64,000 nucleotides of DNA, taken from the NCBI RefSeq assembly GCF_905171765.1, contig NC_053393.1, positions 64,945,371 through 65,009,370 on the forward strand, read 5' to 3'. This DNA is from Bufo bufo (Eukaryota > Chordata > Amphibia > Anura > Bufonidae). The notes under the pieces are model-generated. The model had not been told where the DNA came from. It did not search any database and saw only the letters and a list, made by a program, of their open reading frames with translations. Positions within the stretch are counted from its first letter, which is position 1, and each line of letters starts with the position of its first letter. A program made the translations under genes and the position numbers. Positions 56,538-64,000 of the stretch are shown here, in pieces.

Positions 56538-56599
56538 AAGGGAGGGAAATGGGAAGGCCCTGTCCAAGGGAGAGGGAAAGATGGTGACCCCTGACTCAC
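53801..56599 (-). CDS. CR1 ORF2: endonuclease and reverse transcriptase, open frame fused to LTR sequence
   Basis: The frame has 932 residues without a stop. The first 21 (from MSQGSPSFPLPW) come from the neighbouring LTR; CR1 proper begins at TNARSLGKKINELG. Endonuclease: E50 in VTETW, D153 in MGDFNLPDINW and SDH at 219-221. Reverse transcriptase: YRPVSL near 508, D579 in YLDFSKAFDTVPH, GVPQGSVLGPILFN near 635-648, and FADD at 665-668. The C-terminus has the CR1 block LERVQRRATKLV and ends WDRHKAILHIR. All catalytic residues seem present. The element would nick DNA and reverse-transcribe its RNA. Lost promoter and ORF1 make autonomous activity unlikely, but the long frame suggests a young insertion. 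Confidence 0.92.
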   Translation of the reverse strand: MSQGSPSFPLPWTGPSHFPPFTNARSLGKKINELGSIMASENVDLVAVTETWFNERNDWDITIPGYSLYRRDREGKKGGGVALYVKDSIKSNLIQVGEANIESVWVTLQFANHAVTRVGVIYRPPGKVKELDDLLVEEIAKMTMKGEVIIMGDFNLPDINWKTKIASSTRSTDILNSLLGLSLQQVVEEPTRREAILDLVFTNGDSVYDVIVGETLGSSDHQSVWFNIRTVKESHHTKTKVLDFRKTDFSKMKLVLNESLSDWNGLHGDQEKWDYLKGALLKATENCIRLVSKSKKRRRPMWYSAEVAQIIKNKKLAFCNYKKSQSNEDKEIYKIRQREAKQVIRTSKAQAEEKLAQSMKKGDKTFFRYINEKRKLKQGITKLKTKDGRYVEENKGLADCLNEYFCSVFTKEKGEGPPLERMTIKSFDACIFTEEDVLSLLSKVKTDKSQGPDEIHPKLLKELSGDLAKPLTDLFNQSLVTGVVPEDWKLANVVPIHKKGSREESSNYRPVSLTSIVGKLMETLLKDRIVEHLKSHGLQDEKQHGFTSGRSCQTNLIDFFDWVNKIIDGGGAVDIAYLDFSKAFDTVPHRRLINKLQSLSMDSHIVEWIRQWLSDRQQRVVVHGVYSDQGLVTSGVPQGSVLGPILFNIFISDIAKGLAGKVCLFADDTKICNRVDVPGGKRQMEKDLGKLEEWSELWKLKFNVDKCKIMHLGRKNPRAEYRIFDTVLTSVSEERDLGVIISEDLKVGRQCNRAARNASRMLGCIGRGISSRKSEVLMPLYRTLVRPHLEYCAQYWRPYLQKDIDTLERVQRRATKLVHGLQDKTYQERLKDLNMYSLEERRDRGDMIETFKYIKGINSVKEESIFKRRKTTTRGHSFKLEGQRFKSNIRKYYFTERVVDAWNSLPAEVVAANTVKGFKHAWDRHKAILHIR

Positions 56600-57155
56600 C
56601 TTGCGGCTGGCACCTGACTGCCCTGACGTCCCTAGACGGGCTCCTCACCCGTACGCCGATCACGTGCCTAAACCCTGGCTTTCCCTAAGATGAGCCCTAT
56701 GTAGTGAACGGGGCGGTGGGATCACTAGTCCGCACCACTGACACAAGAGGAGAGGACAGACAATACAGACAAACATATAATCCCAGGTGGGCGACAACAG
56801 CAGACCACCAAGGCCCAACAGGGATCCGGAGGGTAACGTTCTGGAACAACAACCAGGGAACACAGCTACACAGCTCCAGTGGGTCAGTATAGAAGTCCAG
56901 GCAGGAAGCTCTATATCTGGCAACCAGAGAAGTAAGAGATGGGAATATAAGGAGGTTGGGATTGCTGGACAAGAAACAGCTGAGGAGGAGAAGCTACGGA
57001 TCCCTGAGTGAGCCAAAAAGGATTGCAAGGCAAACTCAGAAAGCTACCATTAATAAACAGCACTGTTTTTAGACATAGAGCGCGCAGCCACCCGCTGCGA
57101 CTTCCTGACCCCGGGTATAACGGAGTCAGGCGTGGCTCTTGACACCCTCGTGACA

Positions 57156-57540
57156 GTCGTTGCTTAAAGGGGACGCTCAGTCTTGGGTTTTTTCTCTACT
57201 GACCGGATCACAGTCCCTCCGGTCGGTAGATGAATTTTTCAGAGCTCTAGGTCTTATCTACGATGACCCGGATCGGATCTCCCTGGCCGAGACCAAGCTA
57301 CGTGGTTTACGGCAGGGAGAGCGTTCTGCGGAGATCTATTGCTCTGAATTTAGGAGATGGACAACGGATACGGAGTGGAAGGATCCAGCTCTCTGTAGCC
57401 AATTCTGTCAGGGATTAGCCGAGAGGCTAAAGGACGTGTTTGTCTTTCACGAAAATCCTGAGTCATTGGAAGCGGCTATGTCCCTTGCTGTACGTATGGA
57501 TAGACACCTGAAAGAGAGATCTAAGGTCCCTCACTCTCAG
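57156..57540 (+). pseudogene. gag: Gypsy-C gag, C-terminal part
   Basis: After the second GTCGT copy the gag reading resumes with LLKGDAQSWVFSLL and continues through DEFFRALGLIYDDPDRISLA, GLRQGERSAEIYCSEFRRW and AAMSLAVRMDRHLKERS. This equals Gypsy-D gag residues from about 98 to 225. The zinc knuckle is missing, because at 57541 the sequence switches to LTR DNA of Gypsy-D. The two gag parts on either side of the solo LTR fit together without loss of a base once one GTCGT copy is discounted. Confidence 0.92.
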
Positions 57541-57907
57541 GACAACAGCAGACCACCAAGGCCCAACAGGGATCCGGAGGGTAACGTTCTGGAACAACAA
57601 CCAGGGAACACAGCTACACAGCTCCAGTGGGTCAGTATATAAGTCCAGGCAGGAAGCTCTATATCTGGCAACCAGAGAAGTGAGAGATGGGAATATAAGG
57701 AGGTTGGGATTGCTGGACAAGAAACAGCTGAGGAGGAGAAGCTACGGATCCCTGAGTGAGCCAAAAAGGATTGCAAGGCAAACCCAGAAAGCTACCATTA
57801 ATAAACAGTACGGTCTTTAGACATAGAGCGCGCAGCCACCCGCTGCGACTTCCTGACCCCGGGTATAACGGAGTCAGGCGTGGCTCTTGACACCCTCGTG
57901 ACAGTAC
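57541..57907 (-). repeat. Gypsy-D 3' LTR, truncated
   Basis: Ends CACCCTCGTGACA, followed by GTACCCCCCTCTC, the polypurine tract in reverse. It begins at an internal LTR point (GACAACAGCAGACCACC) equal to 56793 in the solo LTR. The outer 350 or so bases are missing. Confidence 0.9.
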
Positions 57908-60900
57908 CCCCCTCTCTATGAGGGGCCTCCGGACACTCAGGACTAGGTCTCTCAGGATGAGAAGCATGAAAAGCCCGAACTAACCTGTCGGCGTTTACCT
58001 CAGACGCTGGAACCCACATTCTTTCCTCGGGACCGTAACCCCTCCAATGCACCAGATATTAAAGAGAGCGGCGGACCCGACGAGAATCAACAATTTTGGA
58101 TATTTGAAACTCTAGATTACCATCCACAACAACAGGAGGAGGTAGCAGCGGTGACGGTTCTAGAGGTGGAACATACTTCTTGAGTAACGACTTATGGAAG
58201 ACGTTATGGATTTTAAAAGTCTGAGGTAGCTCCAGGCGAAAAGCCACGGGGTTAATGATGGCTACTATTTTGTAAGGGCCAATGAACCTAGGACCCAGTT
58301 TCCAAGAGGGAACCTTTAATTTAATATTCCTAGTAGACAACCACACATAGTCATTCACTCCTGGGTCCGGACCTGGCGACCGTCTCTTATCAGCCATGCA
58401 TTTATATTTACCTCCCATATTTTTCAAATTAGCTTGCACTTTCTGCCATACAGAAGAAAGAGATGACGAAAACTGTTCCTCTTCGGGAACCCCAGAAGAC
58501 CCCCCCTCTTTGAAAGTACAGAATTGGGGATGAAAACCATATGCACCAAGAAATGGTGACTTGCCAGTAGATTCCTGACGGCGATTATTTATGGCAAACT
58601 CGGCTAACGGTAAATATGATGACCACACCTCTTGGTTTTCAGACACGAAACATCTTAGATATGTCTCAAGGTTTTGGTTGGTATGCTCAGTCTGTCCATT
58701 CGACTGAGGATGGAAAGCTGAGGAAAAGGACAAGTGTACCCCCAAACGGGAACAAAAAGCTTTCCAAAATTTAGAAATAAACTGGGTTCCCCGATCCGAA
58801 ACAACATCGGAAGGGACCCCGTGAAGCTTCACAATTTCACTGATGAATACCTGAGCAAGAGTCTTAGCATTAGGTAGTGCGGGTAACGCAATGAAGTGTA
58901 CCATTTTGCTAAACCTGTCCACTACTACCAAGATAACTGTTTTACCCGCAGACAAAGGTAAGTCAGTGATAAAATCCATTGACAGATGTGTCCATGGCCT
59001 ATTGGGAATGACAAGTGGCAATAAAGACCCTGCAGGACGTGTATGAGAGACTTTCACGCGCGCACAAGTAGAACAGGAAGACACAAAATCCATTACATCC
59101 TGACGCAACCTTGGCCACCAAAAACGACGAGACAATAGCTCCAAGGTTGCTTTACTACCCGGGTGCCCAGCAAGTGCCGAATTATGATGTTCCTTTAATA
59201 ATTCGAGACGCAGGTTTAACGGTACAAACAATTTCTCTGAGGGGCAAGAGACCGGGGCGTCCCCCTGGGCCTCTAACACCTTCCCCTCCAGAACAGAGTG
59301 TACCGCAGAGACAACCACTCCTCTTTGTAGAATGGGTACCGGATCATTCACATTACCCCCTCCAGGGAAACAACGAGATAGTGCATCTGCCTTGGTATTT
59401 TTTGCCCCAGGACGATAGGTAATAACAAAGTTAAACCTGGTAAAAAAAAGCGACCACCTAGCTTGTCTAGGGGTGAGACGCTTAGCTGATTCGAGGTACA
59501 GAAGGTTTTTGTGGTCCGTAATCACAGCTACTGGGTGGATTGCCCCCTCTAAAAAGTGACGCCATTCTTCAAACGCTAGTTTAATAGCTAATAATTCCCT
59601 ATTGCCAATATCATAGTTCTTCTCTGCTGCAGATAGTTTTTTAGAAAAGAACGCACAAGGATGCCATTTGCCAGGAGACGGACCCTGAGACAGCACAGCC
59701 CCCACTCCCACCTCTGACGCATCTACTTCAACAATAAAAGGCTGGGAGACATCAGGTTGGATTAGTACAGGTGCCGAGGTAAACCTCTCTTTTAGAGAGG
59801 AAAAAGCAATTTTAGCGGCGTCAGACCATTTAGAAAAATCAGTCCCCTTCCTAGTCATGTCAGTAAGAGGCTTTACAATCACCGAATAATTTTTAATGAA
59901 CTCTAAAATTGCCTGGACCTTCTTAGGATTTATACGGAAACCTGAAGCAGATAATAAATAACCTAGGAACTGTATTTCCTGAACGGCGAAGACACACTTT
60001 TCAATTTTAGCATATAATTTATTCGTCCGTAGGACCTGCAGTACCTGTCTGACATGCACCTCATGTGTTTTCAGATCAGACGAATAAATTAAAATATCAT
60101 CTAGGTATATCACCACAAACCTGCCGATAAGATGACTAAAAATGTCATTAACGAAATGTTGGAAGACAGCAGGAGCATTGGTCAGACCGAAAGGCATGAC
60201 TAGATTTTCATAATGCCCCTCAGGGGTGTTAAAAGCTGTCTTCCACTCATCACCTTCCTTGATATGAATCAGATTGTAGGCCCCCCTAAGATCAAGTTTG
60301 GAGAACCACCTAGCACCCGCAATCTGATTAAACAGGTCAGGAATGAGAGGAAGAGGGTATGGGTCTCGGATGGTTATCCGGTTTAATTCGCGAAAATCTA
60401 GGCAAGGACGCAGGCCCCCATCTTTCTTTTTAACGAAGAAAAACCCTGCAGCCACGGGTGAAGAAGTGGGTCTGATGTGTCCCTTAGCCAAGCTCTCGGA
60501 GATATAATCTTTCATGGCTTGTCTCTCTGGACCCGAAAGATTATATAACCTGGTCTTGGGTAATTTTGCACCGGGAATCAGGTTAACCGGGCAATCATAA
60601 GGACGGTGAGGTGGTAACTTCTGACAACCCTTTTCAGAAAAAACGTCCTCAAAGTCCGAAACAAATGTAGGTAGGGTAGCTATGGAGGCGACTAAGCAAT
60701 TGCTATTTAAGCAATTTTCTCTGCACTGCTCACTCCACTCCAATATCTCCCTGGCCTGCCAATCCACCACTGGATTGTGCGTTACCAACCAGGGAAGACC
60801 CAACACCACCGGAGCGGGAAGCCCCTCCAGAACATAACATGAAAGCCACTCTTTATGGTGGTCCCCTACCCGAAGGTGTAAGTTATGGACAATGTGAGTG

Positions 60901-61085
60901 AGGTTTCTCTGAGACAGAGGAGCAGAATAAATAGCGAATATGGGAATAGGTCTCTGTAGCGTACAGAGAGACAAACCCATAGTGTGGGCAAAATGGGCAT
61001 CTATCAAATTTACTCCTGCTCCACTGTCTAGGAAAAAAGAAATAGTCTCCGTCTTAACGCCAAAAACAACAACCGCTGGCAACAC
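57798..61085 (-). pseudogene. pol: Gypsy-D pol: protease to chromodomain, one stop and one deletion
   Basis: An open frame of 1008 residues (61085-58059). Protease LDSGAGVNL at 19-27, reverse transcriptase with YLDD at 327-330, RNase H about 450-560 with TDHKNLLYLES, integrase HHCC from 633 (HHNSALAGH) to 674 (CSTC), catalytic D704 (MDFITDLP), D764 (SDRGTQF) and E807 (NQNLE). At residue 395 about 23 residues of the thumb/connection, including the GFANFYRKF block of Gypsy-A, are deleted in frame. The frame stops at TAA where Gypsy-A has CAG (RSL-stop-YLVHW). The chromodomain (HWRGYGPEERMWVPASE) continues in the same frame to 57798. The deletion should disable the enzyme. Confidence 0.94.
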
Positions 61086-61150
61086 AAATTGCGATGTTCA
61101 TATGGAGGGAACGTATACCCCCCGGCTGACATCCTCCACACAGCCTGGGG

Positions 61151-62011
61151 TTAGTAGTTTTCCGACGGTCTTTTGTTTTTGAGAAAGGAAGGACAGACAT
61201 TAATAAAATGACCCCTCTCCCCACAGAAAAAACAAACCCCACGCCTACGGCGAGCCTCAGGAGGACGGACCTGACGAGTAGTTCCTCCTAGCTGCATAGG
61301 CTCGTCTAAGTCCGTACCGACTAACTGCTGCTTGGGAGGGGTTACCAGTTGCTCCGGATTTTTCAATCTGTCCCTAAGACGTCTATCTATCCTGATAGAA
61401 AGGGACATAACCGCATCAAGGGAAAAGGGAGTCTCATACAGCGCAAGCGCATCCTTAATCCTTTTGGATAACCCAGAGCAGAACTGACTCCTGAGAGCCG
61501 GGTCGTTCCACTGGGTATCCGTAGCCCACCTACGGAACTCTGAGCAATACTCCTCTACTGGCCGCTCTCCCTGTAGGAGTCTCCGTAACTTTGATTCAGC
61601 CAGTGCGATTCGGTCAGGGTCATCATATATGAGACCCAAGGCCCCAAAAAATTCATCCACTGACCGGAGAGCCTGGGAATCAGTGGGTAAAGAGAACGCC
61701 CAGGATTGCGGGTCCCCCTGAAGCAGGGAAATAACAACTCCCATCCGCTGTTCTTCATTACCAGAGGAGTAAGGGCGCAGTTTAAAATATAATTTACAGG
61801 CCTCACGGAACGTCACAAATTTGTCCCTTCCCCCAGAAAATCTGTCAGGAAGAGCAACCTTGGGTTCCGCAACAACCTGGTTACCTGTAGCAACTGCTGG
61901 GCTTGCGGTCTGTAGCAATTGCTGCTGTTGCTGGAGGACCGACGCCTTCAATCCTGCCACCTCCAAAGACAGGCCTTGAAGTTGCTTTGTCAAAGCAGCA
62001 ATAGGATCCAT
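61151..62011 (-). CDS. gag: Gypsy-D gag with CCHC zinc knuckle
   Basis: An uninterrupted frame of 286 residues from MDPIAALTKQLQGLSLEVAG at 62011. A coiled, Gln-rich N-terminus is followed by the capsid-like core (FSGGRDKFVTFREACKLYF, near 83; FALYDDPDR-type block GLIYDDPDRIALA near 150; GLSKRIKDALALYE near 200). The knuckle CFFCGERGHFINVC sits near residues 262-275. Length and order match Gypsy-A and Gypsy-C gag, which supports this start. Pol follows in a different frame after a gap of about 65 bases. It would form the particle and bind RNA. Vertebrate RTL/Mart genes were domesticated from sushi-type gag, but nothing here suggests domestication. Confidence 0.94.
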   Translation of the reverse strand: MDPIAALTKQLQGLSLEVAGLKASVLQQQQQLLQTASPAVATGNQVVAEPKVALPDRFSGGRDKFVTFREACKLYFKLRPYSSGNEEQRMGVVISLLQGDPQSWAFSLPTDSQALRSVDEFFGALGLIYDDPDRIALAESKLRRLLQGERPVEEYCSEFRRWATDTQWNDPALRSQFCSGLSKRIKDALALYETPFSLDAVMSLSIRIDRRLRDRLKNPEQLVTPPKQQLVGTDLDEPMQLGGTTRQVRPPEARRRRGVCFFCGERGHFINVCPSFLKNKRPSENY

Positions 62012-62093
62012 ACTGGATTCTAAGTAGGTAGAAAGAAAAAGTTTTTTTTTTTTTTGTTTTTTTTTTACCTACACAAAATAAGGGCCAGATATA

Positions 62094-62497
62094 ATGTAAT
62101 GACCGGCGTCACGCAAAGGGAGTGAAATGGGAAGGCCCTGTCCAAGGGAGAGGGAAAGGTGGTGACCCCTGACTCACCTTGCGGCTGGCACCTGACTGCC
62201 CTGACGTCCCTAGACGGGTTCCTCACCCATACGCCGATCACGTGTTTAAACCCTGGCTTTCCCTAAGATGAGCCCTATGTAGTGAACGGGGCGGTGGGAT
62301 CACTAGTCCGCACCACTGACACTAAAAGGAAAACACCAAGGAGAGGACAGACAATACAGACAAACATATAATCCCAGGTGGGCGACAACAGCAGACCACC
62401 AGGGCCCAACAGGGATCCGAAGGGTAACGTTCTGGAACAACAACCAGGGAACACAGCTACACAGCTCCAGTGGGTCAGTATAGAAGTCCAGGCAGGA
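62094..62497 (-). repeat. Gypsy-D 5' LTR, truncated
   Basis: Starts TGTAATGACCGGCGTCACGC at the internal edge and follows the solo LTR at 56538-56905 closely. It breaks at GTCCAGGCAGGA (62497), where hAT-derived DNA begins. Confidence 0.88.
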
Positions 62498-62795
62498 CGG
62501 AATTAGCGGCGGTAGCATTCAGTCAGTTTGGCGGTTATATGTGTTATTTTGTATTTCAGTACAAAAACAAAAAATATATTCTCAGTTCACTTCGGCGTTT
62601 ATATGTCTTGAAAACGTTAGTGGCCTATTTCAGTGCAAAAATAAAAATATATTCACAGTTCATGTCAGCGGTTATATGTTTTGAAAGCATGGCTGGGAGT
62701 CAGCAGGGTGTCAGCAGCGGGAGGTCGGGAGCCAAACGTGCCCAGGAAGTAGTGGTGCACAGGTTCACGGAAGCAGCGGCAGTAGCAGTCAGTCA

Positions 62796-63326
62796 GTGCG
62801 GACTGTTTGGGGGAAAATCACCTACTTGGCGGTGTGGCAGTTTTTTGTTAAGCCACCAGAGGGGGTTAACATGGCCATATGTAGAATATGTGGGCAGAAG
62901 GTGAAGCGTGGCCAGGGTGCCAATGTTGGCACCACAGCCCTGCGTCAACATATGCAGCGTCACCATATGTGGTATCCTGATGCTGCTACTGCTACTGCCA
63001 TCTCCACACTTGGTCCCCTTGCCACTCCCTGGTATCCTAATGCTGCTGCTGTTGCTACTGCCATCTTCACACTATGTCACCTTGCCATTCTGTGGTATCC
63101 TCCTGATGCTGCTGCTACTACTTCCATCTCCACACTATGTCACCTTGCCACTCTGTGGTATCCTCCTGATGCTGCTGCTGTCACCACCTCCAGACTCTGT
63201 AATTATGCCTCTCGGTGGTCTCCTGATGCTGCTTCTGCCGCCACCTCCAGACTCTGTCATTGGGCCACTCTGTGGTCTCTTCATGCTGCTGCCAACTCCA
63301 GATTTTGTCATTGTGCCACTCGGTAA
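62796..63326 (+). pseudogene. hAT transposase N-terminus with BED zinc finger
   Basis: The open frame of 176 residues starts at 62796. Residues 14-56 read VWQFFVKPPEGVNMAICRIC, then KVKRGQGANVGTTALRQHM and QRHH: an aromatic lead, C-x2-C, then H-x3-H(H), the BED-type finger used by hAT transposases to bind their ends. From about residue 58 the frame enters tandem repeats (WYPDAA, STLCHLATL), so the catalytic part is absent. The repeat also occurs in the large hAT at 36652-36840. I regard it as a truncated, repeat-invaded transposase. A domesticated ZBED-like gene is unlikely because the frame has no further domain. Confidence 0.82.
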
Positions 63327-63545
63327 CCTCCTCATACTGCTGCCAACTCCAGACTTGGTTATTGTACCACATGGTGGCCTCCTCATACTGCTGCCAACTC
63401 CAGACCCGGTCATTGTGCCACTGAGTGGCCTCGTTATATTGCTGCCAACTCCAGACTCTGTCAGTGTGCCTCTCGGTGGTCTCCTGATGCTGCTTCTGCC
63501 GCCACCTCCAGACTCTGTCATTGGGCCACTCTGTGGTCTCTTCAT
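62985..63545 (+). repeat. Minisatellite, unit about 57-60 bp (CACTCTGTGGTCTCCTGATG)
   Basis: About nine degenerate units built from GCCACTCTGTGGT, CTCCTGATGCTGCTGC and CCACCTCCAGACTCTGTC. All three forward frames stay open for long stretches, so overlapping open frames here are repeat artefacts. Confidence 0.9.
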
Positions 63546-63590
63546 GCTTGTTTTTCATAGACCCTTTTGGACCCAGGATTTTTAAATTAT

Positions 63591-64000
63591 ATAGTTCAAA
63601 TAGCCTAAGGCTACAAAACTCCTGTTTCTGGTCATTTAAAACATAACGTTTATTTCTATCAATAAAACTAATATAGAACAGGAGAAAAAGAAAAGAAAAG
63701 AAATACTTATTTTAAAACGTAAAGGTGCTATGGTGATACTCTCGGCAGGAGACTGGGATATATTTCCCACAAGCGCGTCCTAATTTATTTGGGACATATT
63801 CCCTCTTAACGCCACTTAGGATATAGCTGCTGCTACATAGAGTGTCCAGGATAGCCTCATATATCCCACTTGGAATGATTCCCTATTAGCGCCACTCTAG
63901 GTGCAGCACTGCCGCTGGTGTATCAAAGTGTAGCGAGTCTGCAGTTCTCGTCACTCAGACACTGAATCAATCATGCACCTATTTTAAAAGATCAAACTAG
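63591..64000. other. Unassigned non-coding DNA
   Basis: Contains TTAACGCCACTTAGGATATA and TTAGCGCCACTCTAGGTGC, a diverged pair about 90 bases apart, and CAATAAAACTAA at 63659. No gene or terminal repeat was recognised. Confidence 0.5.

Larger units (their letters stand above)
53696..57155 (-). mobile_element. Solo LTR of the Gypsy-D family, split by a CR1
   Basis: GTCGT lies on both sides (53691-53695 and 57156-57160). The LTR starts TGTAATGAC, like the Gypsy-D right LTR (62094), and ends CCTCGTGACA. The part from 56538 to 57155 matches the Gypsy-D LTR closely. CR1 fills 53705 to about 56537. Confidence 0.9.
50983..57540 (+). mobile_element. Gypsy-C: plus-strand Gypsy element, gag only
   Basis: 5' LTR (50983-52076), short leader, and gag in three pieces (52127-52293, 53597-53695, 57156-57540), then cut by the truncated Gypsy-D LTR at 57541. 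No pol remains. A TTAA MITE sits in the LTR, an LTR-like insert at 52294-53596, and a solo LTR with CR1 at 53696-57155. Confidence 0.85.
57541..62497 (-). mobile_element. Gypsy-D: nearly complete chromodomain Gypsy element
   Basis: Minus strand: truncated 5' LTR (62094-62497), leader with T-runs, gag, pol, polypurine tract, truncated 3' LTR (57541-57907). Both LTRs lose their outer part, so no target duplication is visible. Its pol closely resembles that of Gypsy-A. Confidence 0.93.
62498..63590 (+). mobile_element. hAT element fragment (BED finger and minisatellite)
   Basis: Order: two reversed copies of the 80-bp repeat (62530-62690: CAGTACAAAAACAAAAAATA, GTTAGTGGCCTATTTCAG), BED-finger coding (62796-62985), and a minisatellite (62985-63545). 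All three are also present, inverted, in or near the 34158-50134 element or its family. No termini were found. The left edge abuts a broken LTR. Confidence 0.8.

Noticed and set aside
55968..56594. 208-residue plus-strand open frame, and similar ones at 54423 and 55113
   Set aside because: Antisense shadows of the CR1 ORF2, which has clear endonuclease and reverse-transcriptase motifs.
61151..62011. Gypsy gag as a domesticated host gene (RTL/Mart-like)
   Set aside because: It sits in its original element beside pol and LTRs, with no sign of separate retention.
63135..63585. Overlapping open frames on both strands, Leu/Pro- or Arg/Thr-rich
   Set aside because: They are artefacts of the minisatellite; the unit has no stop in several frames.

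Overview
The window looks like intergenic DNA from a large, repeat-rich vertebrate genome. It is probably amphibian and most likely a frog or toad. This is inferred from the repeat mix: sushi-like chromodomain Gypsy elements, CR1, L2-like and L1-like LINEs, several Tc1/mariner lineages, many short hAT-type elements, and TTAA-flanked Kolobok/T2-type MITEs. I found no host gene, tRNA, rRNA or CRISPR array. Almost everything recognisable is a transposable element or its wreckage.

Region by region. 1-5.4 kb: the 3' part of a decayed LINE whose GATA-repeat tail is split by a Tc1 element. 5.4-15.1 kb: non-coding DNA with short DNA transposons, among them three hAT-type MITEs with readable 8-bp target duplications, one TTAA MITE, and a near-perfect 100-bp-arm hairpin. 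15.1-17.0 kb: a CR1 LINE fragment interrupted by a solo LTR. 17.0-20.2 kb: unclassified repeats. 20.2-25.1 kb: Gypsy-A (minus strand), with recognisable gag and pol but a frameshift, a nonsense codon and no 5' LTR. 26.5-51.0 kb: Gypsy-B (minus strand), only about 1.8 kb of its own sequence, blown apart by at least four insertions. 51.0-57.5 kb: Gypsy-C (plus strand), interrupted by a MITE, an LTR-like insertion and a solo LTR that itself holds a CR1 with a long open frame. 57.5-62.5 kb: Gypsy-D (minus strand), nearly complete but with a nonsense codon and an in-frame reverse-transcriptase deletion. 62.5-63.6 kb: a piece of a hAT element with a BED zinc finger turning into a minisatellite. The last 0.4 kb is unassigned.

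The most striking structure is a five-level nest. Gypsy-B contains a hAT element (34158-50134) bounded by a hAT-consensus 8-bp duplication. That hAT contains a Tc1 element (37799-48521, TA duplication). The Tc1 contains an LTR retrovirus-like element (38053-47148, 5-bp duplication CTCAT). Its 3' LTR contains a DD37E Tc1/mariner transposon (45008-46570), whose empty site survives in the 5' LTR. The outer hAT still encodes a degraded hAT dimerisation domain. Its termini match the short hAT MITEs at 11.9 and 14.4 kb, so it is a likely relative of their mobilising parent.

No genes work together here as a host pathway. The coding remnants are retrotransposon gag and pol, LINE endonuclease and reverse transcriptase, and transposases. 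The longest uninterrupted frames are the CR1 ORF2 (minus, 53801-56599), the Gypsy-D pol (minus, 58059-61085), the L1-like ORF2 (minus, 32208-34085) and the Gypsy-A pol halves. All boundaries were read by eye, without alignment software.
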